From Bugulina stolonifera (taxonomy: Eukaryota > Bryozoa > Gymnolaemata > Cheilostomatida > Bugulidae), in contig OW285194.1 in assembly GCA_935421135.1 (NCBI GenBank), positions 12,671,376-12,735,375 of the forward strand: a stretch of DNA of 64,000 nt, in the 5' to 3' direction. Below the pieces are notes generated by a model. The model did no database searches. It was not told the origin of the DNA and saw nothing but the letters and a program-made list of their open reading frames with translations. The first letter of the stretch is position 1, and each line of letters begins with the position of its first letter. Below are positions 12,519 through 26,700 of the stretch, piece after piece. The position numbers were made by a program, and so were the translations under genes.

Positions 12519-14328
12519 CCTGTTGCTTTCAACAAGTTACTGAAGAGAATTAAATGTGCAGCGAATCTTCAGTACTCAAGCTATGCCCAGATGTGAAGTA
12601 TTTTTAACTGTTAGGGGGATTGTTTTACAGGCACCCCACTTCGAAGTCATCAGCATTGTTTGGAATTGCAGGCTGGTGTAACGTGTTGATGTGAACCAGC
12701 ATCTGCCACTTTCATTCCTGTAGATAGCTACACGTAATGTCTAACATCACGTTTCAGGCTAGATTTGTGTATGACATAAAATTTATATTCAATATACTGT
12801 AAATTTATATCTCACAGTCATGTACAATGTAGATTTATAGATCTACATTGTACATGATATTGTAGGCATCCTGTCTCAATGTAGATATTGTGGCATCCTG
12901 TCAATACCACACGCGAAGTTCACATCGGTCATTCAGTCTTCCCCTCCCCTCCTCCCCTTCGTATATTTTTGTACATGTAGGTCTACAGGAATGTGCAAGT
13001 GAGCCGCAGTTATATGTGCATAATAATATTGTCTAAAGTGTTAAATACTTTTTATATGAGTTATTTCTCTTTTCATGAGAAAAAACATCTCATTGTCCAA
13101 AGGATGAATCAGGTATCAGTTGCAGCTAGTTATTGCCAATAATTTTTGTGGAGAGCATCTCATGAACATATCAACACTAGTCTAATGTAAAGTGCAAGGA
13201 CTGATATGTATTGACCAAACTAAATGGCAAGCCCATGCCCTTTACTAGGCATGTTGGGCGGCCATCTTGGACATGTCAGCGGCATTTAAAATTAAATTTG
13301 AATTTGAAATTTGGTGTAAGCTGCCACAAAGACATTTATTGTAGCTGTATGAAAGTCCACCCCAATAAACTTGACTTATCTATCAGACTTATTACTTTGA
13401 TTTTGAAGTTATTCTCTCTTTGTGTTACTACTATTATTATTAATTTACAAGAATTTCTCCACTCGCACCCCATGACAAGCCCTCTACCAGTCACCACTAT
13501 TTGCTGACAGAGCGCAACAATCATGGGCTTCCTTTGAGACATCCACAGATTGCGCAGAATTTACCTGCAGTCTGTGGAACTGCAGCTATACAAAGCATGT
13601 AAACGAAACGCCCAGCAGTTCAAAGCACTTAAGTCGGTAATGAAAATATTACTGACAAGTCATGTTCGTATTTGTTCCTCATCAACTCGAACCATCAAAA
13701 GCCAGGAGTGTAATTGCTTTGATATCTAGGAGGGCGAAAAAACAACCTTAGGATAACAACTCCCTCCAATAAAATATCATTTACACACGCATTCCTACAA
13801 ACACAGTCTAATAAAATGGAGATACATAATAATATTCTATATGGTTTAGAAGGGAAGTCGTATAATAATCTATCCTGTGATTATAAATTAATCTCCAGTT
13901 AATCCTGATGTATATGCAATCACACAACTTATTAGAAAATATTTCATCTAACATCAAGACCGCACTTGTTAATCAATCAATAACATTGACATCGAGTATG
14001 CTAATATTGCCCTATAAAATTAACATGTTGCTGGCATATGCCATATATATTATACGTGTAGATACAGTAGACCTCAGTGGAAGTGTACACGTGATGAATT
14101 GCTAACTACATATATATATATTACATTTACCTGATTTATGTATACTTTCAGTTAGTGGTAGGAGAGGATTATCCAATCTCACAGCAGGAGCCGGTCACTG
14201 CAGACTGTAATTACGAACCAAGTGGAAACGTTTTCAGTTATATTTCAGCAGGACAAAGTTGAGTTGCAGATTCACCCTTTTGGTTATCGAAAGTAAATTA
14301 TTGGATCGAGTTCTTACTTGGAGACAAC
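12518..14328. promoter_or_regulatory. Head-to-head spacer between VWA and NCS genes
   Basis: 1.8 kb between the start codons of two divergent genes. It should contain both promoters and the 5'UTR of the calcium sensor, but no TATA box could be assigned with confidence. Visible structure: a 17-bp-arm hairpin at 12818-12857, a duplicated ggcatcctgtc motif at about 12866-12902, and a YY1-like core (complement of AAGATGGCCGCC) near 13256-13270. Confidence 0.35.
12818..12857. repeat. Perfect inverted repeat, 17-bp arms, 6-nt loop
   Basis: Left arm TCATGTACAATGTAGAT at 12818-12834 and its exact complement at 12841-12857, separated by ttatag. It lies about 300 bases upstream of the VWA start codon. 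It could be a small MITE end, a hairpin RNA or a palindromic regulatory site. Confidence 0.9.
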
Positions 14329-17300
14329 ATGGGAGGTGATGCCAGTAGACAGCTTACTAATGCTGAGTTAGACAATTTGGCCAAGAACACATATTGTAAG
14401 TAGTCAATTAGAATAAAAATTGTATCAAAGTGTCAAATATTATTAAAACCACTTAATTATTGCATACATGCAGTTTCAGGCATTTTATATTTGAAGATGT
14501 GTGCTTTACATGTACATCTACAATTCCCATTTTTGTTTATGGCCTGATTTTAGTGCTAATTGAACTTTTCTCTAAGAATTAAAAGTTTTTGCATGCTTAG
14601 TAGTCCAGATATTGATGCCATTCTGCATAGGAAACACCGAAGAGCTGCTTGAGTAAAATCAAATTTAAAATTAGCTTAAAATCTAATAAGTTTTGACTTT
14701 TTTATAATTATACTAAAAGAAATGATAAAGTCACATCGCATCAGCAATAACTTGATGTGTAAATATCTTGAACAGATAACACAAGTTTTCATAGTAGCAG
14801 ATAAAATTGGGTTATGTATGATTATTTAATATCAGGATGCACATTTCAGCTGTTGTAGATCATCAATTTACATGTGCCTCACTGCATTGTATTTACATAC
14901 ATGTACGCTGTATGCTGTACGCTGTACGCCGTATACTGTACGCCGTATGCTGTACGCCGTATACTGTATACTGCACGTCGTATGCTGTACGCCGTATACT
15001 GTACGCCGTATGCTGTACGCCGTATGCTGTACGCAGTATACTGTGCGCTGTATACTGTACACTTTTCTCCCATATTTTACCTACACATACTTCATGCACA
15101 TGTATATGTACATGCAGGCTACATAGCCATAACGATCTGTATGTGATTGTGTATTAAAACTTGACCAGTTGTATTAAATCGTACTTATAAATACAATATA
15201 ACTGCTCCCATGAACTCACCATTTATAACTGTACCAGTAATAATGAAAGATTTAATAAAGCTTGGAGAGGTTAAATCCCATCCACTTCAACAGTTCAAGT
15301 ATTGTAGAGCAGTTCTACATTCAATCAACAACTTATATATTCTACTCATCATATTATGAGCTACTAATATTAGGTACATGCAGTATACACTATACAGTAC
15401 AACTGTAATACATTGTAGGCCTACAATGTATATTATTGTTTATGTCACAAAGCAATATGCAATTGTGAATCCACATGTACATGTATATGCATGGATTGGT
15501 AGTCACATACTGATTGTGAGGTGTTCAGAGCTTTTTAACTCAAAAAACTTCAACCACTTCAACCACTTTGTACACATTGTCAACTTTATCAACTATCAAT
15601 GTGTTATAAAATGATTTATTAAGACTGATCTCTAGCATAAAACTTTGCATAATCTCATCCATCTCATCTCACACTCCTATGGTTGACGAAGATAAGTAAA
15701 TAAATTGGAGGCATTGCCAGTAACTCGGCAGTTGTATATACATGTACATTTACTAATGGTGTTGGACAGCCCATCTTCACATACATGTGATGCCATGGGG
15801 CTGAGGCTTTCTTTTCTACAAGGATAAGGAATTTTAGTTCATGCTTGGCATCCATCTGTGCAAATCACTTGTACTAACTTGCAATCACCTGCAATCACCC
15901 ATACATTGACTGCATATACATGCATGTAGCATTTCTTGGCTATAAATATACATCATTAATTGTACTATTGCTTCTTTTTGCAGTCTCTAAAAAAGAGATC
16001 AAGTTGTGGTAAGTACCAAGTCTCGAGTCACATAAATCATAGAATTAAGTCACTAGTTGATTACTTAATTAAGCAATGCCACTCAAGTGGCAGTCTAATT
16101 CTGACTAATTTATTTTTCATAGATGATTCATTTAAACTCTGGGAGAATTATGAATTATAATCCTTATAATTTGAACAGAGTCGTGTATGTGTGTGCGTAC
16201 ACATTCTATCCAGAGCTGTGAATATTTTTCTCCCTTTATTTAGTAGCATTTCTTTTATGTGCTAGCACTTAGCTGATGGAAATTATTGGTGTTGACTGTA
16301 TTGTGAGGTGATGTAAGTTTGTTGATGTAAATAGAATTCATGAACAGCATTCTACTATATATAGACCATATACTAATTAGCGTGATTACTGTTCTACCAT
16401 TTATTGCATACACCTACCCCACTAATAACACTTTTATAGATAACATAATATTTTATTAGCCTGAGTAACTAACACGTTTACATTGTTTGCATCGCAGGCA
16501 TAAATACTTCCTTCGGGATTGCCCATCTGGGAGACTCGGCAAAGAAGTGAGTATACATAAATGTCACAATTATGAAAATAGATTTTCATAATTATGAAAG
16601 TAAAAACAAAACACATGTAGATATTATATACCAATTGATTCTGTGCCCATGTGCTCTGTGTGACCTACAAAAATATCTGTTCCCAAGTGCTATTAGCTAC
16701 TGCTACTGCTACTACTGCTACTGCTACTGCTACTGCTACTGCTACTGCTACTGCTACTGCTACTGCTACTGCTACTGCTACTGCTACTACTACTGCTACT
16801 GCTACTGCTACTGCTACTGCTACTGCTACTGCTACTGGCACTAATATATTGCTAGTACATGTATTTGCTACTTCTAGAACTAATTTTGTTAGCCCCTACT
16901 GCTGCCGTTGCTGCACGACTAAATATGAGCTGCTATTAGCAAACTGACACAACAATTACAAATTTACTCAATCACAAGGCAAGAGAGGGGATAACTTCTA
17001 TTTATATACGAGTCGTATATATATATACTATATACGTATTACGGTAACGGCTTTCCAGAATCGTCTGATTTTATGTCCTACGGTAGGCCTACTACACCAC
17101 CCGATATTTACTCTGATATTTTCTGTAGGAATTTGAGACTATCTACAAGCAAGTGTTCCCACAAGGAGACCCAACTCACTTCTCAGGATTCGTATTTAAC
17201 GTATTTGATTCAGATCACAGTGGTACTATAACATTCGATGAGTTCATCACTGCACTTAGTGTGACCTCCAGGGGAAACCTCGACGAAAAATTAGATTGTA

Positions 17301-20300
17301 AGTAGACAACTCCTCGACACATTTTGTACCAATAATTCTTCAGCTATGCATTCCTTAATAATGGCAATGAGTGGGTGACTCAAGTACATCATTGCGAAAT
17401 CTCGCCATTGAATGTAAAAAACCATTTTGTGACAAGTACAAGAGTCAGGGGTGGGAGTCGATAGTTTTAAAAATAGAGAAATATGTGCTATTAGCTATTC
17501 ACTACAAGAATAGAGAATCTGCCTATGTGATAGTGAAATTTAAATATAGAGAATAGCTTTTATATTCGCTGAATCGCTATTAATTAGAAGTTGTCTTCTT
17601 TCAAATTAGATTTGAGAGAGCAATTCAAAGGTGCCCATTTATTTCCATGAAAATTAAAAAGCACAAACACAGCTATTTCTTGTTTACTTCTCTTCAGCTA
17701 CATTGTTTTGCAGAGTTCATATTGTGTTTACATGTATATTATTTTCTACAATGCACTCTAGGGCTTCTCATGGATTTGAAACATCATTGATAACGTGATA
17801 AGAAGGTATCAGGGTAGCAGCAACATACTCAATGTAATATAGCCAAGTCAAATGCATGTGTATTAGGCATCACATATATAACCCTTCAAATTGTCTGTCT
17901 GTGGAAATTGTAGAAGCATTAGTGTTGTACAATTGTACATGTACTATTGGAGCAGTAATACATGTACAAAGTAAAATTTAGACTTATCTCCCCATGATTT
18001 TCTGTCAATGTCTAAAATATTATTTATTTGTGGTTAAACCGGCAGTATTTTAGACTTCTAATATAAAAGCATTCTCCACACATAGTATAATCTATTGTTT
18101 GTATGTTTCTTCTTTGTGTAGACTATGTTTTTGGAGTCAAAAAGTTTTAAACACCCATATAATCCTGATATTAAATTGACTTAGTTAGCAATTTCACGAA
18201 GTGGAATAGTTAAGACGGCCAGCAATGGCTGCAGCCGCAATGGCACTCGTTACTAGCTATTAGCTAATAGTAGGTTGGGCTGAAAATAAAAGCGTATTGG
18301 TTGAAACGCTATAAAAAAATTGACAGAAATTGAAAGAAGCATGTCACAGCAGTTCGCTGCTGCAAAAGAAGAGATTAGCACAATCGAATAGCGTTTCAAC
18401 CGCACTAGTCCCACCCCTGACAAGAGTATAAAACCTATTTCAACGTATCTCCAGATGCTAACTGAGTCTTTATCCTTAAAAAGAAAGTATAGCAAGTTCC
18501 AACTCATATGATGATTACAAACTAAGTATAAGGACTAATAACAAAATATCTGCTGATCGTATTTAAAAAGCCACCATGTTGGCAACGGCTAAATAAAGTT
18601 TGAACACCACGGACGGGATTTAAGTACATGTGGCGTGTACAACTTTGTTTATAGTGACTTGAATATAAACCCAGGTGACTAGACTGGAACAGATGCAGTG
18701 TATGGCAATGTTTTGCCTCTAGAGGGCACTTCTTGCATATACATGCTGTCGTAAACTACCTACATTAACGATTATTATTAACATCAAAAGCCAACATCTA
18801 CAAGGAAAGTACTTTAGTATGTATCTCTATTAATATAGCAGAATATCTAATTATGATTACACAGAATAATAAAGAGATTGGCTTTGGGCTTGTTTTGAGA
18901 ATCATGTATGAAAATGACAGGAAATATTGATCAGAAAGTGAGCTTACTCTGCCATTGTCCTGCAGGTGGCGATTACGTATTTTAATTCCATACAAAAACT
19001 ATCCCTGAGGTAAAAGCCATTGATTTTGATGGTTCAAAATTTCTAGTCTATATCTTCACTTGACTAGCCATCCATATTGCAGTGTAGACTGTTGAGTACA
19101 TGTACATGTAAACTAAAATATTATGAAATTTGATATTCTATAATGGATATTCTCTCATGGTACACACACTTGAAAGTATGAGACAGCCAGTATATTCCAC
19201 TAGTATCTCCACTTAGAATTTCTGGTGTTGCATCTGCTCAACTTTGGACTCAATCAGAAGTTTTGTTCTGAAGTACACAATATAATTCGTACATACATGT
19301 ATTATATGTTGTCATCTTATATATTAGGTTGCACACTTGTATACTGTAGCATACCTATGTAACACTAACATTAAAAGCTATGCTTTCAGTAGGAGTAACA
19401 CACTGACAACACAGCTCATGTATACTAGATTAATAATTTAACTTATCAGCTAAAGGTAAGGTAGGTCTCGCTTTAATGCAAACATCCCTTTACTTGCAAT
19501 CTACTATCTAACTATGTCCAAAAGGAATATTTTCCGTGCTGAACTATTTTTAAAACTATGAACTGCGCAAGCGCTATAACAGTTTCTTATTTTCATGGTG
19601 ATAAGACTGTGTCCATGTTAGCTCTCAAATCAAAGTCTAGATTTTAAAACCATAAGACATTTTTAATCTAATGGTTTAAACCAGGCAGAATTATTCAAAT
19701 CTGTTTAACGTTATAAATGGGAATGTCTATTCGTTTTCTAGAAAAGCTATCTATGATTTGCTACCAATATTGATACTATATTATGGGAAGTAATTAAAGA
19801 TATAGAACTATTTTAAAAAGTCTACACTCTTTGTGTACAAGAGCATTATGGAACACGATGTGTATTATTTTACATCATATTATCCTCTTTCAAACATTTT
19901 AGGGGCGTTTTCATTATATGACATTGACAAGGATGGCAAAATAACAAAACAGGAAATGACAAACATAGTAACGGCCATCTTTGAGATGGTTGGTGACAAA
20001 ATGGCGGAGAATCAAGAGACCCCAGCTTCACGAGTTAACCTAATATTTACACTTATGGATACAGTAAGTAGTACTATCCCACTATGTTATGATTACGTGT
20101 CGCCATGGCAACAATTGCATAAGATATTGTTAGTGAAGAAAGACAACTCCTGTCTGTTAATTTGTATGTACATGTATGTACAATGTTATCTTCCTGGACA
20201 TTGTGCACTATATATAGACATACTAATGGTATTATGTTATTAATATCATAATGTTATTACTCTTTTTGGTATGTCGTATAAGCACATGCTTTGTAATTTC

Positions 20301-21456
20301 ATACTGGCTACCAAAAAGTAAACACTACAGCAGCTACATAGGTACATTCAGCTCATTTATGTACCATCTTAAAAGCTTTAAGCCACTTACCTAGTAATTA
20401 ATGTAATTGCACTTGAAAATTATTAATTATTGCTGTTAATTAATTGGTAATCACAAAGTTTTGGGTTGTAATATCAGACTAGCAAGCAAAACGAGCACTT
20501 ACAAGCACATGTAGAAGTATGTATGGGTTACAAAGTAATACATATATCAGTATTAGTAAACAAGCCATTACTGTCTGTATATATCATTTCAATCTAATGT
20601 TGAGACTTGAATATGAGCAAAAGGAAGTGTATTCCTGTGTTAGTTGTAACACAGACACTTGACTGTGCTATTTTATCTTACTATCCGTTATCTACATGTA
20701 GCTCAATACAAACCTTTTGACCAGCTCACACCAATAAAGGACAAAGGTTGGACTCCACTGTGGAGGTCAAACCTAGAAAATGTTGAACTTCAACTTCCCG
20801 ATACCCAATATCATGGAATTTCCATTTAACAGAATTTTATAAGGAACTGGAATAGAAGACCTTAACCAAGAATCCTCCATTATTACATCCAAAACATATT
20901 GTCAAGTTTTACAGGGCTGAAGCATCATTTGGAATGAACTCTTGTTTTCATGCCTTGCTATAAATAGTATTTTCAATTACTTATTAATTGCACATGCAAT
21001 ACAAATTATATAATTACCGCTGATCGCCTGAGAGATATCTAGAAACCAACATTAACAATTTTCATAGAAAAGAGAGACAAACTGCAGCATATTATTACAT
21101 GTAGATAGATTATACAATAATAACCTGTATATCATCTACCTGTACACAAGCAGGCACATGCACATGTACTATTAGAACAAGATACAACTAAGAAAGCATT
21201 CTCAAAATGAATATAGTAAAATTCTTTCGCACTACGCACAATATTATAGGCATATAATATTTACTTTAGATGGCTCTACTCTCCTATGTACATGTACAAT
21301 GTATATGGATTTATATGATATTTATTACTTCATTTTATTCTATTTCAGAATCATGATGGGTTTGTCACTATTGACGAATTTGTCAATGGTGCAAAGAAGG
21401 ACACATGGATTGTAAACGCTTTAGCCATGGATTTGGCAGGAATGCCAGCATCTTAG
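14329..21456 (+). CDS. NCS1: Neuronal calcium sensor (NCS-1/frequenin-like), 192 aa
   Basis: Exons 14329-14395, 15984-16008, 16498-16546, 17129-17297, 19903-20063, 21349-21456 (579 bases) encode 192 residues, close to the usual 190 of NCS proteins. The N-terminus MGGDASRQL has Gly2 for myristoylation and membrane targeting. EF1 is degenerate with the family CPSG signature (DCPSGRLG), so it does not bind calcium. EF2 ([12 protein letters not shown]), EF3 ([12 protein letters not shown]) and EF4 ([12 protein letters not shown], split by the last intron) have canonical calcium ligands. Signatures [17 protein letters not shown] and [14 protein letters not shown] match frequenin most closely. The C-terminus (DLAGMPAS) differs from vertebrate NCS-1 and hippocalcin. 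It is expected to signal calcium to targets such as PI4-kinase or GPCR kinases. All phases agree, including the tiny 25-base exon 2. Confidence 0.95.
14903..15062. repeat. GTACGCCGTATGCT-type palindromic minisatellite
   Basis: Alternating cgccgtat/gctgta/tactgta units fill this stretch in intron 1 of the calcium-sensor gene. The units are near-palindromic and contain no stop codon on either strand, so long open frames occur in several frames on both strands. This is repeat, not gene. Confidence 0.9.
16695..16837. repeat. (GCTACT)n microsatellite
   Basis: About 140 bases of almost pure hexamer repeat gctact (with two tactac interruptions) in intron 3 of the calcium-sensor gene. Translated it gives Ala-Thr or Cys-Tyr runs, an artefact. 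Confidence 0.97.
17298..19902. other. Intron 4 of the calcium-sensor gene
   Basis: 2.6-kb intron without supported exons. It holds the inverted repeat at 18299-18401 and otherwise unremarkable AT-rich sequence. Confidence 0.6.
18299..18401. repeat. Inverted repeat with 14-bp perfect arms
   Basis: GGTTGAAACGCTAT at 18299-18312 and its exact complement at 18388-18401, 75 bases apart, within intron 4 of the calcium-sensor gene. Could be a short MITE-like element or a structured RNA; no target-site duplication was recognised. Confidence 0.75.
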
Positions 21457-23771
21457 AACCTGAGGCTATGTCAACACACTCATGCTTCATAGTAAAATTT
21501 AAAAATATTAAAAATAATTCGAAGAACTGTATTAGTGAGCACACAATTCCGTGGTCATACGATGAACACAAATTTATGACTGACTTCTTCCTAGTCCCTT
21601 AATAATTAATTAAGACTTCCCAAAGATTTGTGAGTTTTAGCGATTGAATAATTTGAGTTAGTCCTCCTCAACTATTCTTACTCCTGTTTCAATACTTTTC
21701 TAAAAGGTTGTATTTGCAAAGTGTATACGGAAATGTAAACGTTTTTGAGTTGTGATAAAATTTCTATTGCTTTTATGCACAAGATTCTATGTTTGAAAAG
21801 CCATGGTAGACGATCTTGTAAGAATTTCTGTATTTTAATCAATAAAAGCTAGGTTTACGTATTTAGCCCATATTTGTTCGTTTCTCTATTATGAATAAAT
21901 GTATCAAAGTGTAATAAAATTTTATCCATGCCTATGGAATAGTGATTTATAAAAACTTGGAATGAAGTGAACATTCATGTAAAACAAGTGACAAACTACA
22001 GTACATGCCATGGGTGCAAAGTAGGATTTAAAGTTGTTCTCTCCTACTAATCCTTCCAAAGCGAGAGGACAACTTCAAGTCCAATCATGTCAGTAACCCA
22101 CCAACACTGGTTCTTACAATTTTGTACACTAAATCTTCCTATTTTTTTTACTCAGTCATTACCTTGAAGCACTTGAAGCAAGATGGTCACTCCACAAGTT
22201 AGTAATACCATGAGTGATTGTCATAACTAGCGTTGGCATGCTGCAGTATTCAAATATTTTCATTGAAGCAATCTCGAGAACTTGCCATAAGACCTACCAA
22301 CACGAATTCTGCACGTTTCGCTTGTGTCAATGGAATTAGCCTCAACCACAAATAAATCGTAATCAGTGTAAAACACTTATTTATTACCAAAAGAAAATAT
22401 TGACTTAAATATATAATATAATATTGATATGACCTGTCTAAACTAGTAGTAGTACAACAATCGAACATTGCACATACTATAATATATATTATGATCTTTA
22501 CACAGAGACATGGGTATCAAAATCATACTTGCTTAATATTGGTAACTAACATAAGAGAGGAACTCAGTGACCATATTATGGAAGCAAGCAAATTATATAT
22601 TAGTTCGGATTTGTCTACCTCCAGAATATTGTCATTACCTGGAGTTGTCTACCTCCAGTATATAAAATCCTTTGGTGTTTTCTACCCTTATGATAAAGTA
22701 TTCCCAGGAGTAAACTATGTTAACTCTAATAGACACAAATAATGGTGCACAGTCACGCAAGTCTAGGGTGATTTATTAATGACATCACTAATACTGCTAT
22801 TTAACATACAGTTAATGAGTTATCCTCTGGGGAAATCTATATCACTTACAGACAATAACTTAATTATTTCCTATTAGCTGTAAATATATAACACCTTACT
22901 GATTATAATAACATATCAGCCAAAATAAAATGTTTTACAACATACCTGTAGACCAATATAGAAGTACACTTGGAGTCACAAAGTTCAATAGTATATAAAC
23001 TGATTGTAGACTATATTTGGAAGTATACACAGCTAATACAGCCAGAGATTGTATAGGCTATATAGCATCACTGTACAGTGTTTAACTAATACAGCCATGG
23101 ATTGTGTGGGCATGCGGGTGGCTAGGGACTTTGGTATCAGTGCCGTGAGAGTGTGTAGATGGCAACCAGCTTCAAGTTTATATTTTAACACTCTCTGACA
23201 AATCACTATTAATAGATTTATCTGAGACACACCTGAAGTGTAACAAATCACATTTAAAAGCTTCATCATTACTGACAAAAATTATAACTTAGTTATTACA
23301 ATGAATAACGCACAAGGTTTGGTCTATATGTTTACAATTACTGAAAACTGCCTGCTATTTTAAGAATGTTCATAATGTGACTTGTTACACTGGTGGTCCG
23401 AATATACTGTATATATGGGGAGTTGTGCTCTCTCTCTCTCTCTATTTAGAAAGGGAATATTATTATTCTGATTACAAAGAAAGGATGTGAAGATTTGGGT
23501 TTAGTTACCGAGTTTAATCTTAAAGTAAAATCTGGAATATTGTGTCTAAATTAGAGTTTAGTGATTTAAAAGGGATCGTGACTAGTCGGAGCATAAGGTG
23601 GGTTATCATGCTCAAGGATCTAAGGCTAACTAGCCAATGTCAAAAGTGATAAAAATATAACCAATGTCAGTCAGGCCTTGCTCAGGTAACAAGACAATAT
23701 AAATAAAGTGAGCTAATATATTATAATCACCATGATATTTCAGCACCTGCTACAATACATGCTTCTCACGT
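21457..23771. other. Tail-to-tail spacer between NCS and atlastin genes
   Basis: 3'UTR and intergenic sequence of two convergent genes. No coding exon supported. Contains a (ct)n run near 23429-23443 and a short duplicated gtctacctccag motif at about 22612 and 22648. Confidence 0.5.
21841..21846 (+). terminator. Poly(A) signal, calcium-sensor gene
   Basis: AATAAA 385 bases after the stop codon, the first canonical hexamer on the plus strand downstream, giving a plausible 400-base 3'UTR. Confidence 0.5.
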
Positions 23772-26700
23772 CTAATTACCACTTGCTGACGTATTGCTAA
23801 CGTTACGCTGTCTTAGCCCTGAATCCTGAGTTCCTATAACCGTAGCCTGGGAGCCAGACCCTTGACCAACATCACTGACAGTAGGGGTGGCCGATGAACG
23901 TGCCGACGTAGACATAGGTACACCAGTCATATGACTCATAGACATATCAGATAGTTTCTGCATTGGTCCTGACAGACCCTGTAAAATACATGCATAAGAC
24001 AGGAACCAGTAAACAAACAAACTAATAGTAAGTCATGACTGACATTATGTACAAGCAAACTTAATATTTCACAACAAGCAGAGTTGTCCACTCTCTACAG
24101 TTCAATTTGTAAAAATTACACAACGTATTACACAACGTATTAGAATAACAAAAAGCAGAAACAGAAACTAACAGAAAGTTTAAGGTTAACCAGAAGTCTA
24201 CCTGTAGACTATGTTCAGCAGACAATGGCAGTGAGAGTGGCACAGTTGACCCACTTAACCAGTGACCAAATATTGTAAGGAACACGCCCTAAATAGCCCA
24301 ATATCAGAGTGGAAGAATAAGGGGTTATTGGTAACCGAGGTTAGGAATTATTTCAGCTAATTGGATAAATGATTGATTTGACTCCAGACTCTCTCAAAAC
24401 CAAGCATAGCTGTAAGTTACACTTGGATAGTGTAGATAACAACATTCTTGGAGTTGTGCTCCCATACAATTTATTAATTCAAAGGAAAGATAACTTCTAA
24501 ACTTGAATGTAATAGGCCCAACTTATAATACTAACTACTAACAAGTACACAGGCTTCTCCCAACACATCTGATTAGTAAACAGTAGATTAGAGACGTATC
24601 ATCTGATTGGGAATTAACAATACACCAAGTACAACGGTACGGCAATGTACTGTATAGTACATGAACACTTGGCTGTGTAAACCACTAAATTAAACTGCCT
24701 GTGAATGACTTTATAGAGAAGTGGAAGCCAGTCAGAGAGGGAAAGGGAAGGACCAGAGAGGGAAGGACCAGAGAGGGAGAGGGAAGGACCAGATAGGGAG
24801 AGCGAAGGACCAGAGAGGGAGAGCGAAGGACCAGAGAGGAAGAATGAAAGACCAGAGAGGTAAGAGACAGGAGATGGTAACATACCAGGTCCCATATAAC
24901 TTGAGCAACTTCATCTATTTTAGTTCCAACGTCTCTTAGTTCACCACTCTGCCTGCAGTAGCCCCAGGTGGCTAGCAGGACTAGAGATATTAGCACCAGT
25001 GCGTTGAATAGGGAGACAAATCCAGTGATTCCCAGAGCTGCAAAGAACCCTACAAGACACAAAACCAACAGAGGTATAATTAAATACTATTATACTAGGT
25101 ATAGCTAAATACTATATACAAATGTACATGACTGTACAAGTACATATTACATAGTATTGCCTTCATTAGTTTCCATAGAAATCATGGAAAAGAAGACCTA
25201 AACATTGTTGTAAATTAGTACATCTTCAGTAAGCCAACTGAGAGAATATACTGTATGGTTGACTTATAAAAAGAGAAGCCTAAGTACATATGAACTAATG
25301 AGTATTCCACTAGAATCATGAGGGAGTAACTCCTAGTCAATGCGAATCAATACAAATCATATAGCATCAGCATCCTGTTTGAAATATCAAAACCAGTAAT
25401 TGTAGTGTCTGACAAAGGTCCTGTCCTTTGCTCACAGAGTACATGTACATAACACGAGTATAGGCAGAGAATAGACATCAGATGGCATGTGTTCCTAGTC
25501 AACACTTACCTGATACCATGTAGCAGAGTACAAAGCATGTGAAGAGGGTGATAGGAGTTCTGAGGCTACGCAGCATACTCTTAGCCTCATTGGCTGCTGA
25601 GAAGTTCTCCCATGATTGGAGAATGTCATGCTCTAAGGCTTCCAGATATGATGAACTAGAAACAAACAGTAGAACATACACATACATCTATCATTTACAT
25701 GTATTACACATGAGTGAAGTGTTAGACATATACATACATTTATTATGTACATGTATTACATATGAGTGAAGTGTAGTAAATCATTACATGTGCACCATAA
25801 AATAGTGCACATGTAATGATATCATTTACTACAGTCATCCCTAAAATATAACGAAATAAAAATAAAGTATGATTAATGGAAACCCACGATTTCTACTATA
25901 TTTTCTGAATACCTGTATGTAAATGGTCATGTATGCACATGCACACACTGGACAGATATTAGTTACCTAAACTCTATGCCACCCATTTTCTTCACGCTGT
26001 GGAAGGAGTCCAGAGCCTGCTGTTTAAATGTGTTATGTGCCTCCTTAAGTTGGTCCGGGTGCAGGTAGGGTTTGTCTCCTCCGCAAGTCTAAAACATAAT
26101 ATTACAAGAGTTCCATAATACAGAAATATACAAGTACTCTAACTGCATAAATAAGTATACAGAGTAGTGTGTGTGAGTGAAATGTTAGAACAAGGTCCAT
26201 GACTGCTAGTATGCTTACAATATGCTTTGTAAATAGTATTTTTATAGTATACAGAACAGATAAGATCACATTATACATGTGTAGGGAGTTATCTCACCAT
26301 CTCCATCCTAGATATGTAGAGGGATTTAGCGGATGTGAGGGCCACCAGGTTATTAGCTTCTGCGGTCGCATGCATGAGAGATTTGGGTTCGGGTAGCGTG
26401 TCCCCTTGGAATATCTTCATGTACACCTACCATGGTAGTTATCACAATGAGATTAAACATATACAAATATAATGTATCATAAATTACTATGTATAATTAT
26501 CCAAACAGATACCTGGTATACCACTACATTGCATGCTCATCAATTATCAAAAATATAAAATGATAATGAAGCATACAGCTGTGTGTTCCCACACATAGGC
26601 CCTACACTTTGCCTACGTCTGGAATGAGTTGGAGCACTCGATCACATGTCATGGAAACTTCATGCTAACAGCGGCACCACACTACAGCACATGGCAAGTC

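Noticed and set aside
16572..16947. Long Ala-Thr / Cys-Tyr open frames
   Set aside because: Translation of the gctact hexamer microsatellite; no coding features outside it.
24614..25068. Leu/Ser/Pro-rich minus-strand frames of up to 127 codons
   Set aside because: Only 25049-24886 is a real atlastin exon; the remainder is read-through into the intronic GA-rich minisatellite.
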